Origin: UBA7803 sp041686955
Lineage (GTDB): Bacteria; Pseudomonadota; Gammaproteobacteria; Pseudomonadales; Azotimanducaceae
Reading direction: 5' to 3'
Length of the DNA stretch: 64,000 bases
Assembly (NCBI GenBank): GCA_041686955.1
Contig: JAWLCV010000011.1
Span: 1 to 64,000 of the forward strand
In this document: positions 26,761 through 35,057 of the stretch, piece after piece
How positions within the stretch are numbered: position 1 is the first letter of the stretch
How the letters are laid out: every line of letters starts with the position of its first letter
Made by a program: the position numbers and the translations under genes
The notes under the pieces: model-generated
The model's database searches: none
Told to the model about the DNA's origin: nothing
What the model saw: the letters and a program-made list of their open reading frames with translations, nothing else

Positions 26761-27389
26761 GCCGATTCGCTCACGGACTTCCGGCGCGGGTCATTCGCAA
26801 GCGATGACGCCAGACGCCACTCGGCGAACATGCCCGTGCCCCGCACCGTGTAGCCCGTCCGCTGAAGCCACTCCTTGACGACGTGATTGCTGTTGCTGAA
26901 CAGCGTGTAGGGCCGATCGTAAGGAACGAAGTCCAGCTGGTAGACGTGGTTACGATGCAGCTCCGCGAAGCGGCGTTCGAAGGCGGCATCGAGGTCGGCG
27001 ACGAGCGCGGCGACCTTGCGTTTCTCCGCGGGCAGCTCCAGCACGACCAGCCCGGCATGCTCCTCCAGCAGGCGAGCCTCCGCCCTCCGCCCCAGCCACT
27101 CCCGACGCGCCAGCGTGCCCTGGGTCGGCCAGAACAGCACGGCCGGCACCCGCCACCACTGCGTCTCCATTCCGGCGTACCACCGCCATTCGCCGTAGCC
27201 GTACTCGATGAACGTCCCGTCCGCCTGCTCGAAGGCCAGGCGTGTGTGGCGGCCGAGGTCGAGCAGATACATCGTGCGGACCTCTGCCGGCGGATCGAGC
27301 GGGTGGATGGTGTTGGTACAGGCCGATACCAGAGGGAACATGGCGGCGAGACACGCCGATCCCGCCCTGAGGAGGCCCGGGTACCACAT
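26643..27389 (-). CDS. DUF2459-like lipoprotein
   Basis: The 248-residue protein begins with a signal peptide ending in the lipobox LVSAC (about 20-24), so it is probably a lipoprotein. The body shows FIEYGYGEWRWYAG, WPTQGTLARREWLG and SNHVVKEWLQRTGY, reminiscent of DUF2459 proteins of unknown function. The last about 40 residues are read from the repeat and from the antisense of the PPOX gene, so the natural end may be near 26760. The start at 27389 is the ATG closest to the signal peptide. Confidence 0.68.
   Translation of the reverse strand: MWYPGLLRAGSACLAAMFPLVSACTNTIHPLDPPAEVRTMYLLDLGRHTRLAFEQADGTFIEYGYGEWRWYAGMETQWWRVPAVLFWPTQGTLARREWLGRRAEARLLEEHAGLVVLELPAEKRKVAALVADLDAAFERRFAELHRNHVYQLDFVPYDRPYTLFSNSNHVVKEWLQRTGYTVRGTGMFAEWRLASSLANDPRRKSVSESAQPPAPDGSVRGCRGGTTSSNTSKDFQAGSTAGSPGRGT
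26717..26776. repeat. 60-bp repeat copy A (REP-like)
   Basis: This copy matches 30189-30248 at 51 of 60 positions by direct alignment. It runs through the stop codon of the PPOX-like gene and ends in a GC-rich imperfect hairpin (GGCTGAGCC next to GATTCGCTCACGG). The same placement over a stop codon is seen for copy B. Confidence 0.65.
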
Positions 27390-27623
27390 GGCTGTTCCCC
27401 AACTGCTACGCAGATTGCCCGACATCATTAACTCATTGCCGCAGCCGACCATCAATCAACTGTAACGAAACCGGCTCTGCCTGCGTCCAATGCGCGAGTG
27501 TCGTTGCACGGGGCGCGACCCACGCTGATGACGATGGTGAACGGTTTTTCCGCCGGGTCCTGTCAGCGGCAGCGGGCGCTCCTCGTACCGACGATTCCGT
27601 CTAGACCCATATGGAGAAATCTC

Positions 27624-27932
27624 ATGAAGTCGAACAACCGGCCCCTGTCCATGGCAGCCCTGATCGGCTCCGCCGTCATCACGACCGCTGGACTGGCGGG
27701 GCTCGCACAGGCAGACGATGAAACGCTGTTCGTCGCAACGGAGCTCGAAAGCGGCTACGCCCTCTCCGCGAGAGGCGACACCGAGGGAGCGTGCGGCGAG
27801 GGAAAATGTGGAGCTTCCGGCGAACCGAAAGACGGCGCCGAGGGGAAGTGCGGCGACGGCAAGACCGACAGCTCGGGCGGCAAGGATACCGAAGGCAAGT
27901 GTGGCGAAGGTAAGTGCGGTGGCATCGCCTGA
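27624..27932 (+). CDS. HvfA/BufA-type Cys-rich RiPP precursor
   Basis: The 102-residue protein has a Sec signal peptide (about 1-29, ending AGLAQA) and a C-terminal part rich in Gly, Lys, Glu and Cys: EGACGEGKCG, EGKCGDGK and EGKCGEGKCG. The EGKCG motifs are the hallmark of the precursors modified by DUF692 iron enzymes in the Hvf/bufferin (oxazolin) systems, where the Cys residues become thiazole/oxazolone-thioamide-like groups and help bind copper. Six Cys are visible. It is the first gene of the four-gene operon. Confidence 0.85.
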   Translation: MKSNNRPLSMAALIGSAVITTAGLAGLAQADDETLFVATELESGYALSARGDTEGACGEGKCGASGEPKDGAEGKCGDGKTDSSGGKDTEGKCGEGKCGGIA

Positions 27933-28833
27933 ACCTGTCCGCGGCGACCATCCCTCGGCCGGGCTACGCCGGCCGAGGAATCGCGAAGAGAAGCGTGATC
28001 GTCCGACAGGCGGGGCCGGGCTCGGAATTCGCCGCCGCCTGCTTCCCGAGCTCATGGACGTCGAGCCCGATGCCATCGACTTCCTCGAGCTGGCACCGGA
28101 GAACTGGATCGGCGTAGGCGGCCGCTTCGGCCGGCAACTCAGTGCAATCTCGGAGCGCTTTCCGCTGGTCTGCCACGGCCTGTCGCTGTCCCTCGGCGGA
28201 CCGGCGCCTCTGGACATCGATCTGCTGAAGGCCATTCGAACGTTTCTCGACAGCCATGACGTGCAGGTCTACACGGAGCACTTGAGCTGGTGCAGCGACG
28301 ACAAAGGCCACCTCTACGACCTCATGCCCATACCGTTCACCTGCGAAGCGGTACGCTACGTGTCAAGGAGGATCCGCCAGGTTCAGGACATGCTCGACCG
28401 GCGCATCGGGATCGAGAATATCTCCTACTACGCCAGCCTGGGGGACGAGCTTTCGGAGCTCGATTTCATCAACGCCGTGCTTGCGGAAGCGGATTGCGAT
28501 CTGCTTCTCGATGTCAACAACGTGTTCGTCAACAGCACGAACTTCGGCTACGACCCCTACGATTTCCTCCGCGGCATCGACGGGAATCGCGCGGTCTACG
28601 TTCATGTGGCGGGACACTATGTGCTTGCACCCGACCTGAGAGTGGATACCCACGGCACCGACGTGCTCGAGCAGGTATGGGATCTGCTCGGCGCTGCTTA
28701 CCGGCACTGGGGTGTCCTGCCTACGCTGCTCGAGCGCGACTTCAACTTCCCGCCTCTGACGGAGCTACTCGGCGAGATTCGTCGAATCCGGCTCCTTCAG
28801 GCCGAGGCCGTCAGCGATGCATCGACGCAGTAG
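27919..28833 (+). CDS. DUF692/MNIO multinuclear iron oxidase (HvfB/BufB type)
   Basis: The 304-residue enzyme has the DUF692 signature: GAGLGIRRRLLPEL, FLELAPENWIGVGG, CHGLSLSLGG, YTEHLSWCSDDKGHLYDLMP, GIENISYYAS and LLLDVNNVFVNSTNFGYDP. These carry the His, Glu and Asp ligands of the multi-iron site that modifies Cys or other residues of a partner peptide. The GTG at 27919 gives 304 residues and overlaps the precursor gene by 14 bases; a longer frame to 27718 is unlikely. It acts on the upstream Cys-rich precursor with the help of the DUF2063 protein. Confidence 0.88.
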   Translation: MASPEPVRGDHPSAGLRRPRNREEKRDRPTGGAGLGIRRRLLPELMDVEPDAIDFLELAPENWIGVGGRFGRQLSAISERFPLVCHGLSLSLGGPAPLDIDLLKAIRTFLDSHDVQVYTEHLSWCSDDKGHLYDLMPIPFTCEAVRYVSRRIRQVQDMLDRRIGIENISYYASLGDELSELDFINAVLAEADCDLLLDVNNVFVNSTNFGYDPYDFLRGIDGNRAVYVHVAGHYVLAPDLRVDTHGTDVLEQVWDLLGAAYRHWGVLPTLLERDFNFPPLTELLGEIRRIRLLQAEAVSDASTQ

Positions 28834-29578
28834 CTCCCTCACTGGGTTCCAGTCCAGGCAACTCGAGTTCGCGGAACAGGTTCGCAATCCGCACGCGGGG
28901 CCCGGCAGATCTGCCACGGAGTCTCGACGGATGCAGATCTACGTGGACCTCGTGCGCGACAACATCGAGTCGTTCCTGGCGAGCGCATTTCCCGTCGCGA
29001 AATCATTGCTCGCAGATGACCGGTGGCTGGATCTGGTACGTCGCTTCGTGCGCGAGCATTCGAGCCGCACCCCGTATTTCCTCGAGATCTCCCGCGAGTT
29101 CATCGACTTTCTCGCAGGCTCCGGCTTCGACGATCTGCCGGCCTTCATGGTGGAGTTGTGTCACTACGAATGGATCGAGCTCGAGCTGACGGTAGCCCAG
29201 GGGGAGGAGACGAGCGACGTCGAACCCCATGGCGATTTGCTGTCGGAAGCGCCCGTGGTCACTCCGTTTCTCCGTTTGCTGACCTACGAGTACCCCGTTC
29301 ACCGCATCGGAGCGGGATTTCAACCGGACTCGCGGGAGCGGACCCAGCTGGTTGCTCATCGGCGTCCGGACCACCGCGTTGGCTTCATGCAGGTCAACCG
29401 TCTCGCCATGGGGTTGCTGGAAAGACTGGATGGCCGCACCCGCGGCGCCGATGCCATACAACTGATGGTCTCGCAGCTCCCGCACGTAGAGCCCGAGCGG
29501 CTTCGTGACAGCGGTCGAGCCGCCCTGTGCAAGTTCCGCGAACTGGGAATCGTGCGAGGCACCAAGCGCATTACGTGA
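28817..29578 (+). CDS. DUF2063 partner protein (HvfC/BufC type)
   Basis: The 253-residue protein starts with an N-terminal DUF2063 domain (QIYVDLVRDNIESFLASAFPV, DRWLDLVRRFV, PYFLEISREFIDFLAG). A C-terminal winged-helix-like domain ends with GAALCKFRELGIV-type residues. Partner proteins of this kind present the precursor to the DUF692 enzyme. The gene overlaps the DUF692 gene by 17 bases. Confidence 0.85.
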   Translation: MHRRSSSLTGFQSRQLEFAEQVRNPHAGPGRSATESRRMQIYVDLVRDNIESFLASAFPVAKSLLADDRWLDLVRRFVREHSSRTPYFLEISREFIDFLAGSGFDDLPAFMVELCHYEWIELELTVAQGEETSDVEPHGDLLSEAPVVTPFLRLLTYEYPVHRIGAGFQPDSRERTQLVAHRRPDHRVGFMQVNRLAMGLLERLDGRTRGADAIQLMVSQLPHVEPERLRDSGRAALCKFRELGIVRGTKRIT

Positions 29579-29593
29579 AACACGGGAGGGACG

Positions 29594-30232
29594 ATGATGT
29601 CGATGATCGAGCACGCGAGCCGGGCCCAGGGTCAACTGGTACGCATTCTGCGCCCGCTGGACGGCACAGGACCCTTGATGCTCCGACTCTATCTGGCCCC
29701 GATCATGATCCAGGCCGGTTGGACCAAGTTCGCCGCGCTCGACGACACCGTAGCCTGGTTCGGAGATCCGGAATGGGGGCTGGGGCTGCCGTTTCCGTCC
29801 CTGATGGTGCTGCTTGCGGCCGGCACGGAGCTGATCGGAGGCGTCGCCCTGATTCTGGGCCTGGCAACCCGATGGGTCGCCATACCGCTCATCATCGCCA
29901 TGCTCGTGGCCATCTTCGCGGTTCACTGGGAGAACGGCTGGCTCGCCGTCGCCGATTGCTCGAGCTGGCTCGCAAACGACCGGGTGTTGGAAGCATGCTC
30001 GCGGAAGCTGGTGGTTGTCGATCTGCTGAGACAGCACGGCAACTACAACTGGCTCACCGGCCGCGGGACGATCACCATTCTGAACAACGGCATCGAATTC
30101 GCGGCAACCTATCTCGTGATGCTCGCTTCACTGTTGTTCACCGGCGGCGGGCGCTACACGAGCCTGGACTACTGGATCAACAGTCGTTCGCCACGGCACC
30201 CAGGAACCGACCCGTCCGCAGCCGCCGGGTGA
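29594..30232 (+). CDS. DoxX-family membrane protein (HvfD/BufD type)
   Basis: The 212-residue protein has the four-helix DoxX pattern with RPLDGTGPLMLRLYLAP, TKFAALDDTVAWFG and ATRWVAIPLIIAMLVAIFAVHWENG. DoxX proteins are the usual fourth member of the EGKCG-precursor operons and may handle redox or membrane delivery. The last about 14 codons derive from the 60-bp repeat at 30189 and are probably not ancestral. Confidence 0.82.
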   Translation: MMSMIEHASRAQGQLVRILRPLDGTGPLMLRLYLAPIMIQAGWTKFAALDDTVAWFGDPEWGLGLPFPSLMVLLAAGTELIGGVALILGLATRWVAIPLIIAMLVAIFAVHWENGWLAVADCSSWLANDRVLEACSRKLVVVDLLRQHGNYNWLTGRGTITILNNGIEFAATYLVMLASLLFTGGGRYTSLDYWINSRSPRHPGTDPSAAAG

Positions 30233-30248
30233 GCGGTTTCGCTCACGA
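30189..30248. repeat. 60-bp repeat copy B (REP-like)
   Basis: This copy covers the end of the DoxX gene and includes a perfect 7-bp stem, GTGAGCG and CGCTCAC, around a 4-base loop. It is about 85 % identical to copy A at 26717 and lies just beside an IS110-family fragment. Confidence 0.65.
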
Positions 30249-30324
30249 ACGACGTCGACACTGACCACCGCCGTGGAAAAGCCCTGCAGCGACAGCATGT
30301 GCCGCCGCACATCCCCCTGCCGAT

Positions 30325-30447
30325 CAGTCCCTTCAGGGTCGGGCGACACTGAAAGCCCAGGACCTCACCCGTCTGCCGATCCAGTGCCGAACCGTGGTAC
30401 TGGACATCGTCGACATCGATCCCGACATAAACTACATTCCCGTTCAT
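30325..30447 (-). pseudogene. IS110-family transposase, N-terminal fragment
   Basis: From ATG at 30447, behind the ribosome binding site AGGAGGCGTC, the frame reads MNGNVVYVGIDVDDVQYHG followed by SALDRQTGEVLGFQC. This resembles the RuvC-like N terminus of IS110-family transposases with the GIDV metal-binding aspartate. The homology ends at about 30325 and the rest of the roughly 330-residue protein is missing. It marks the left edge of the AT-richer catabolic block. Confidence 0.68.
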
Positions 30448-30557
30448 AGACGCCTCCTGATTGCGTACGTGGCCTGTCAACCACTTGAGGTATCCATCGA
30501 TGATGGGAGCCCTCGAGTCAAGAAGGGGGCGTCTATATCTTCTATTCGCATTTAACA

Positions 30558-31064
30558 ATGAGGCAGATCTTGCCGGATTCAACCTCCTCAAGTTTCAAAA
30601 ATCCTCCGTTTCCCAGTTCTGAAGGACAATTCGAGTTCGTCCTTCATGCCTTGAGCCGTTCTCTTCTAAAACTGTACAATGGACACTTCCGCTCTCTTGG
30701 TCTGACGAGCAACGAAGCGGGGGTCTTGCTGCAGCTCGATTGGGCGGAATCCTTTACGCAAACGGAAGTCGCGGAGGCACTTGGCATTGGCAAGGCGGCA
30801 ACGGGCGTTTTGATTGTCGATCTTGAAGCCCGGGGATTGCTGTGCAGAGAACGCAGTCCAAAGGACGGACGGCGGATCGAAGTCACACTGACTGCCAGCG
30901 GTCAAAAGATGGTCGATGAAATACACAAACATGTGCGTGCGCTCGGTCCCAAGCTGCAAAATGGAATCAGTCAGAACGACCTCAAACGCACTATGTCCAC
31001 ATTGCTCAGGATCCGCGCGAACGTTGACCGGATCCGCGAGGAAGAGGCGGACTCTCTCAATTGA
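30558..31064 (+). CDS. MarR-family transcriptional regulator
   Basis: The 168-residue protein has the MarR winged helix: LGLTSNEAGVLLQLD, FTQTEVAEALGIGKAATGVLI for the recognition helix and LLCRERSPKDGRRIEVTLT for the wing. Dimer helices lie at both ends. It stands at the left border of a block containing a Rieske oxygenase, acyl-CoA synthetase, acyl-CoA dehydrogenases, TonB receptor and amidohydrolase, and is the only regulator there. The palindrome repeated at 33692 and 38926 is its likely target. Ligand would be a phenolic or acyl-CoA compound by analogy with the family. Confidence 0.87.
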   Translation: MRQILPDSTSSSFKNPPFPSSEGQFEFVLHALSRSLLKLYNGHFRSLGLTSNEAGVLLQLDWAESFTQTEVAEALGIGKAATGVLIVDLEARGLLCRERSPKDGRRIEVTLTASGQKMVDEIHKHVRALGPKLQNGISQNDLKRTMSTLLRIRANVDRIREEEADSLN

Positions 31065-31092
31065 TCCTTTGAGAGAGTACCACGATAAGTTT

Positions 31093-32070
31093 CTATTCCG
31101 CAGATGATTGATAAAACTGCTTCGACCAACGACGCAGCACACCAATGGGACCGTCGCCCTGAACCAAAGGGGGTCGTTTAATGTATGCCTTGTGCTCCCA
31201 TATCAAGACGTCGCGAGAGGTGTTCTCCACAACAAGATCAACGGTCTCACGACTTAAACGAGACAATTCGTTCCCTCCTTCGGGCTCTTCAACCAGGAAA
31301 AGCAACCGGAGATCAGAGTAAAACTCATCAATTGGCGTTACTGCGACAAGCAAGCGGTAGTGTACCGGTATGAAGGCCTCAAGCCAGGCAACGCCAAGTC
31401 CATGGGCATCATGCGTAAGTACTTTGACTTCGTTCTTACCCACAAGGTTTGTCATTGATTGGTGGTACACATGGCCTTTGATGTCACCGGTGACCTTGGG
31501 CATTGTCGGTACATCATGGACATAAACAAAATGAGCGATGTCCGGAATATTTTCAGCGATCTCCTGAACATGAACCTTCGCGATCCACTGAAATGACTCA
31601 TATCCGATCCATCCGTTTGCGCCCCATGCCGGCTCATCCGGCACCTGCCACTCAGGTTCCGCACCGGTCGGACTGAAAAATGCAAAGACCAACCCGCTTG
31701 TCTCATTGACCGGCCATGTATTCAATTCGGCATAAGGCTTCTTGTCGGAAGTTTGATAGGGTATCGAAGCACAGGAGCCGTTGGACGAAAACTCCCAAAA
31801 GTGAAACGGACATTTGATGTTCTCGCCGTTTATTGCACCGCCGTAGCCAAGGTGCGCTCCCATGTGCGGGCAATGTGCATCGGCCACTACTGCCTTGCCG
31901 CTTTCCGTTCGGAACAAAATGATATCGCGTCCAAAGTAGCGAAGCGGCAGAATTTGTCCCGGCTTCACTTTGGATGACTCTGCAATCAGGTACCATCCTG
32001 TCGGATACGCTTCGAAGGGATACCGGTACTTGTCAGAGTTGGTGCTGTCATCTTTTATCAAGGTACTCAT
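31093..32070 (-). CDS. Rieske non-heme iron oxygenase (KshA-like)
   Basis: The 325-residue protein has the Rieske 2Fe-2S ligands CPHMGAH (C67, H69) and CPFHFW (C87, H90). The mononuclear iron site has D177, H180 and H185 in DIAHFVYVHD. The PTGWYLIAESSKVKPG start and RYFGRDIILFRTESG strand are typical of the KshA/sterol-hydroxylase group of oxygenases. It would hydroxylate a steroid-like or other alicyclic CoA or free substrate. It lies 3 bases after the end of the acyl-CoA synthetase gene, in one operon. The ferredoxin at 39946 is a candidate donor; no reductase is seen in this block. Confidence 0.87.
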   Translation of the reverse strand: MSTLIKDDSTNSDKYRYPFEAYPTGWYLIAESSKVKPGQILPLRYFGRDIILFRTESGKAVVADAHCPHMGAHLGYGGAINGENIKCPFHFWEFSSNGSCASIPYQTSDKKPYAELNTWPVNETSGLVFAFFSPTGAEPEWQVPDEPAWGANGWIGYESFQWIAKVHVQEIAENIPDIAHFVYVHDVPTMPKVTGDIKGHVYHQSMTNLVGKNEVKVLTHDAHGLGVAWLEAFIPVHYRLLVAVTPIDEFYSDLRLLFLVEEPEGGNELSRLSRETVDLVVENTSRDVLIWEHKAYIKRPPLVQGDGPIGVLRRWSKQFYQSSAE

Positions 32071-32073
32071 ATC

Positions 32074-33648
32074 TCACCCTATTTCCCTTTCACGACTTGC
32101 CCAGTAGGGCTCCCTCAGTTCCCGCCTCAACACCTTTCCGGTCGTGTTGCGCGGTAACTCCTCCACAAAATCAATTGCCTTGGGCAGCTTGTATCCAGCC
32201 AGGTGCGCGCGTGTATCTTCAATGATTTCTTCGGAGGTCGCTGCAACACCGGGGGTTCTTACGACGATCGCCCTTACCGTCTCGCCCCAATGATCGTCCG
32301 GCACGCCAATAACCGCCGCTTCCGCTACGGCCGGATGTTTGACCAGTGCATTCTCGACCTCAACCGGATAGACATTTTCGGCTCCGCTGACGATCATGTC
32401 ACTCACCCGATCGAGGAGATACAGATACCCGTTGTCATCAAGTCTTCCGATGTCTCCGGTTCGAAGCCAATTGTCATTGGTGATCGTCTCGGCTGTCTCT
32501 TCGGGCTTGTTCCAGTAACCAATCATATTCTGCGGCGCCCGCACCCAGATCTCACCGCGTTCCCCGGTCTTGATATCTTCACCGGTTTGGACGTCGACAA
32601 TCCGCAGTTCGACCCAAGGGAACGGTTTGCCGCAAGATCGCATCAGCTCCGGACGGTTTGCCGGGTCATGATCCTCAAAGTCGAGCTGGGAGACCCCGCC
32701 GGCTGTTTCCGTAAGCCCATAGAGCTGGATCAGATCGCAACCGAGCATGCGGGTGGCGTCTTCCAGCACGGCCTCGCTGATTGGTGAGCCGCCATAGGAG
32801 ATGGCCCGCAGCGAACCGAGGTCTCCCGGTTCCACTCCGGGAAAGGCCATGATCCCCTGTATGAGTATTGGCGGTAGGATAATATTCGTGATTTTGAAGC
32901 GCTTTATTGCATCAACGATGTCCGCCAAATCGACATCGCGCTGCAATACGATGCGGCTGCCAATTCCCAGGTTGAGCAGCGACCAGCCGGATCCACTGAA
33001 GTGGAACATTGGCATCATTGCAAGACTGACTGACTTCTCATCAAGGCACCAGCTGTCCAGCGCTTTAAAGGCTGCGAAGAAGCCGGCTTGCGACATCATC
33101 GCACCCTTTGGGAGGCCGGTGGTCCCGGAGGTATACGTAATGAAGGCTACATCGTCATCGGCTGCGGGTCGCATTGGATCCGAAGCCGGTTGCTGGTCGA
33201 CCCACTGTTCATACTCTTGCCATCGATCATGCGATCCAAAGGCTATGATTGTTTTCAGGTCCGGAAGTTCATTCTCTATGGCTTCGACATGCGAGACAAA
33301 CTCCGGGCCAACAAACAGAACCTGCGCGCCGGCGTCCCTCAGGATGTACTGCATCTCCGATGGAGCGAGCCGCCAGTTGACACCAACGTTGATCGCATTG
33401 ATCTTGCTGGCACCAAAAACGATCTCAAAATACTCCGGTGTATTCTTGTCCAAAAAGGCAACTGTCTGCTGTGGCTCCACTCCCGCAGACAAAAGTCCAT
33501 TGGCTACTCGATTGGATCTGCTGTGGAGTTCGCCATAGAGGATCGACCTCCCTTCAAACTCAATTGCGGCTTTAGCGGCATCACGATTCGCATGGACACG
33601 GACAATGTCGGCGATTGACCCAATTTCGGCCAGCAGGGCTTTCGTCAT
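32074..33648 (-). CDS. acyl-CoA synthetase (FadD type)
   Basis: The 524-residue ANL enzyme shows FITYTSGTTGLPKGAMMSQAG (about 170-190), the A5 stretch QLYGLTETAGG, WLRTGDIGRLDDNGYLYLLD and the hinge DMIVSGAENVYPVEVENALV. The C-terminal lysine region is PRNTTGKVLRRELREPYW. It probably activates the substrate acid or a side chain to its CoA thioester. The start is close to a palindromic operator shared with the acyl-CoA dehydrogenase gene, and the Rieske gene follows immediately. Confidence 0.88.
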   Translation of the reverse strand: MTKALLAEIGSIADIVRVHANRDAAKAAIEFEGRSILYGELHSRSNRVANGLLSAGVEPQQTVAFLDKNTPEYFEIVFGASKINAINVGVNWRLAPSEMQYILRDAGAQVLFVGPEFVSHVEAIENELPDLKTIIAFGSHDRWQEYEQWVDQQPASDPMRPAADDDVAFITYTSGTTGLPKGAMMSQAGFFAAFKALDSWCLDEKSVSLAMMPMFHFSGSGWSLLNLGIGSRIVLQRDVDLADIVDAIKRFKITNIILPPILIQGIMAFPGVEPGDLGSLRAISYGGSPISEAVLEDATRMLGCDLIQLYGLTETAGGVSQLDFEDHDPANRPELMRSCGKPFPWVELRIVDVQTGEDIKTGERGEIWVRAPQNMIGYWNKPEETAETITNDNWLRTGDIGRLDDNGYLYLLDRVSDMIVSGAENVYPVEVENALVKHPAVAEAAVIGVPDDHWGETVRAIVVRTPGVAATSEEIIEDTRAHLAGYKLPKAIDFVEELPRNTTGKVLRRELREPYWASREREIG

Positions 33649-33691
33649 CTGCTTCGCTCTTCCTGAATCAATTGCATCTCTGTGTTGGCGA

Positions 33692-33712
33692 ATAATAGTA
33701 TGTTAACATACG
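33692..33712. promoter_or_regulatory. MarR-type operator 1
   Basis: The perfect 14-bp palindrome GTATGTTAACATAC sits at 33698-33711. Bases 33692-33712 are the exact reverse complement of 38926-38946. The site lies 44 bases from the acyl-CoA synthetase start and 52 bases from the acyl-CoA dehydrogenase start, between the two divergent genes. Confidence 0.7.
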
Positions 33713-33763
33713 TTTATTTTTGCGTCAACATGAACGGTTCTTAAAACAAGTCGAGACTAGAGT

Positions 33764-34981
33764 ATGCCAACATCCCCACAAAACGAGTTTCGGGAGGAAG
33801 TCCGAAGCTGGCTTTCAGATCATGCACCTGTATCGCTGCGAGGTGTAGAAAGCAGCAAAATTGATGGCGTATGGGGAGGGAAGAAGTGGCAATTTGACAG
33901 TGCCGACCAGAAGCGTTGGCTTGAGTTGATGGCCGGACGCGGGTGGACCGCACCGACGTGGCCGACCAAATATGGTGGCGGTGGCCTGACAAATGAACAG
34001 GCCGAGATTCTCGCTGAAGAACTCAAAGCGCATCAGTTGCCACCTCCCCTGGTCGGTTTCGGCCTGACCATGATTGGGCCGACACTCTTGCACTTCGGAA
34101 ATGAGCAACAAAAGGCGGAGCACCTGCCCAAGATATGCCGCGGAGAAGTTCGCTGGTGCCAGGGCTACTCGGAACCGGGTGCAGGTTCCGACCTGGCTTC
34201 ACTGCAGACGCGCGCTGTGCGGGACGGGGATCATTTCATCATAAACGGCAGCAAGATCTGGACCTCCAGTGCCGACCAGGCGGACTGGATCTTTGCTCTC
34301 GTCCGTACCGATCCACACGCCAGGACCAAGCAGGAAGGAATCACGTTCATCCTGATCGACATGGAGAGCCCTGGCGTGAGCACTCGTCCAATTAAATTGA
34401 TTTCCGGCGATTCACCTTTCTGTGAAACACACTTTGTTGATGTGCGCGTTCCCGAGATAAATGTCGTCGGTGAAGTTGGTGCAGGCTGGAAAATTGCCAA
34501 GGCTTTGCTCGGACACGAGCGGTCAATGCTTGCCGATATCCTCGAAGAACTGAGCATGTCGACCGATTCTCAACAGAGCCGGACCACATTGTCCGAGTTG
34601 GCTAAACAGCACATTGGCGAGGTCAACGGAAAGATAAGAGATGAGGTCGTGCGCAACCGGGTGGCGGGCATCGAGATGGACGCACAGGCCTTTTCACTAA
34701 CGATTCGGCGAACAAGAGACGCGGCGGAGGCTGGCCAGCCTCCGGGACCGGAAACCTCAATTTTCAAAGTCTATGGAACCGAGCTCAGCCAGCGCCGGTC
34801 GGAGCTCATGGTCCGGATCCTGGGGCCGCAGGCTTTGGGCTGGGAGGGCCCCGGGTTTGATGAATTCGACCTTGCGACCACACGGACCTGGCTGAAATCC
34901 CGCACCGAAACGATCGGCGGCGGAACCTCTGAAATTCAGCTTAATGTCATCGCCAAACGCGTACTGGGATTGCCTGACTGA
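33764..34981 (+). CDS. acyl-CoA dehydrogenase, catalytic subunit of a probable pair
   Basis: The 405-residue protein shows the flavin/substrate segments GYSEPGAGSDLASLQT and FIINGSKIWTSSAD. The C-terminal part reads TETIGGGTSEIQLNVIAKRVLG, with the active-site Glu in GGGTSE. It is followed after about 75 bases by a second acyl-CoA dehydrogenase that lacks this Glu. This arrangement matches the alpha2beta2 heterotetrameric enzymes (FadE26-27 or FadE28-29 type) of steroid side-chain catabolism, where one subunit supplies the catalytic base. ATG at 33764 stands next to operator 1. Confidence 0.88.
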   Translation: MPTSPQNEFREEVRSWLSDHAPVSLRGVESSKIDGVWGGKKWQFDSADQKRWLELMAGRGWTAPTWPTKYGGGGLTNEQAEILAEELKAHQLPPPLVGFGLTMIGPTLLHFGNEQQKAEHLPKICRGEVRWCQGYSEPGAGSDLASLQTRAVRDGDHFIINGSKIWTSSADQADWIFALVRTDPHARTKQEGITFILIDMESPGVSTRPIKLISGDSPFCETHFVDVRVPEINVVGEVGAGWKIAKALLGHERSMLADILEELSMSTDSQQSRTTLSELAKQHIGEVNGKIRDEVVRNRVAGIEMDAQAFSLTIRRTRDAAEAGQPPGPETSIFKVYGTELSQRRSELMVRILGPQALGWEGPGFDEFDLATTRTWLKSRTETIGGGTSEIQLNVIAKRVLGLPD

Positions 34982-35057
34982 TCAAGGTTCATTATGACAG
35001 CCGGAGTGCCCCACCCCCTGGAACAATTGCCGGAAAATTTCTACTAGGAGATGCCGC

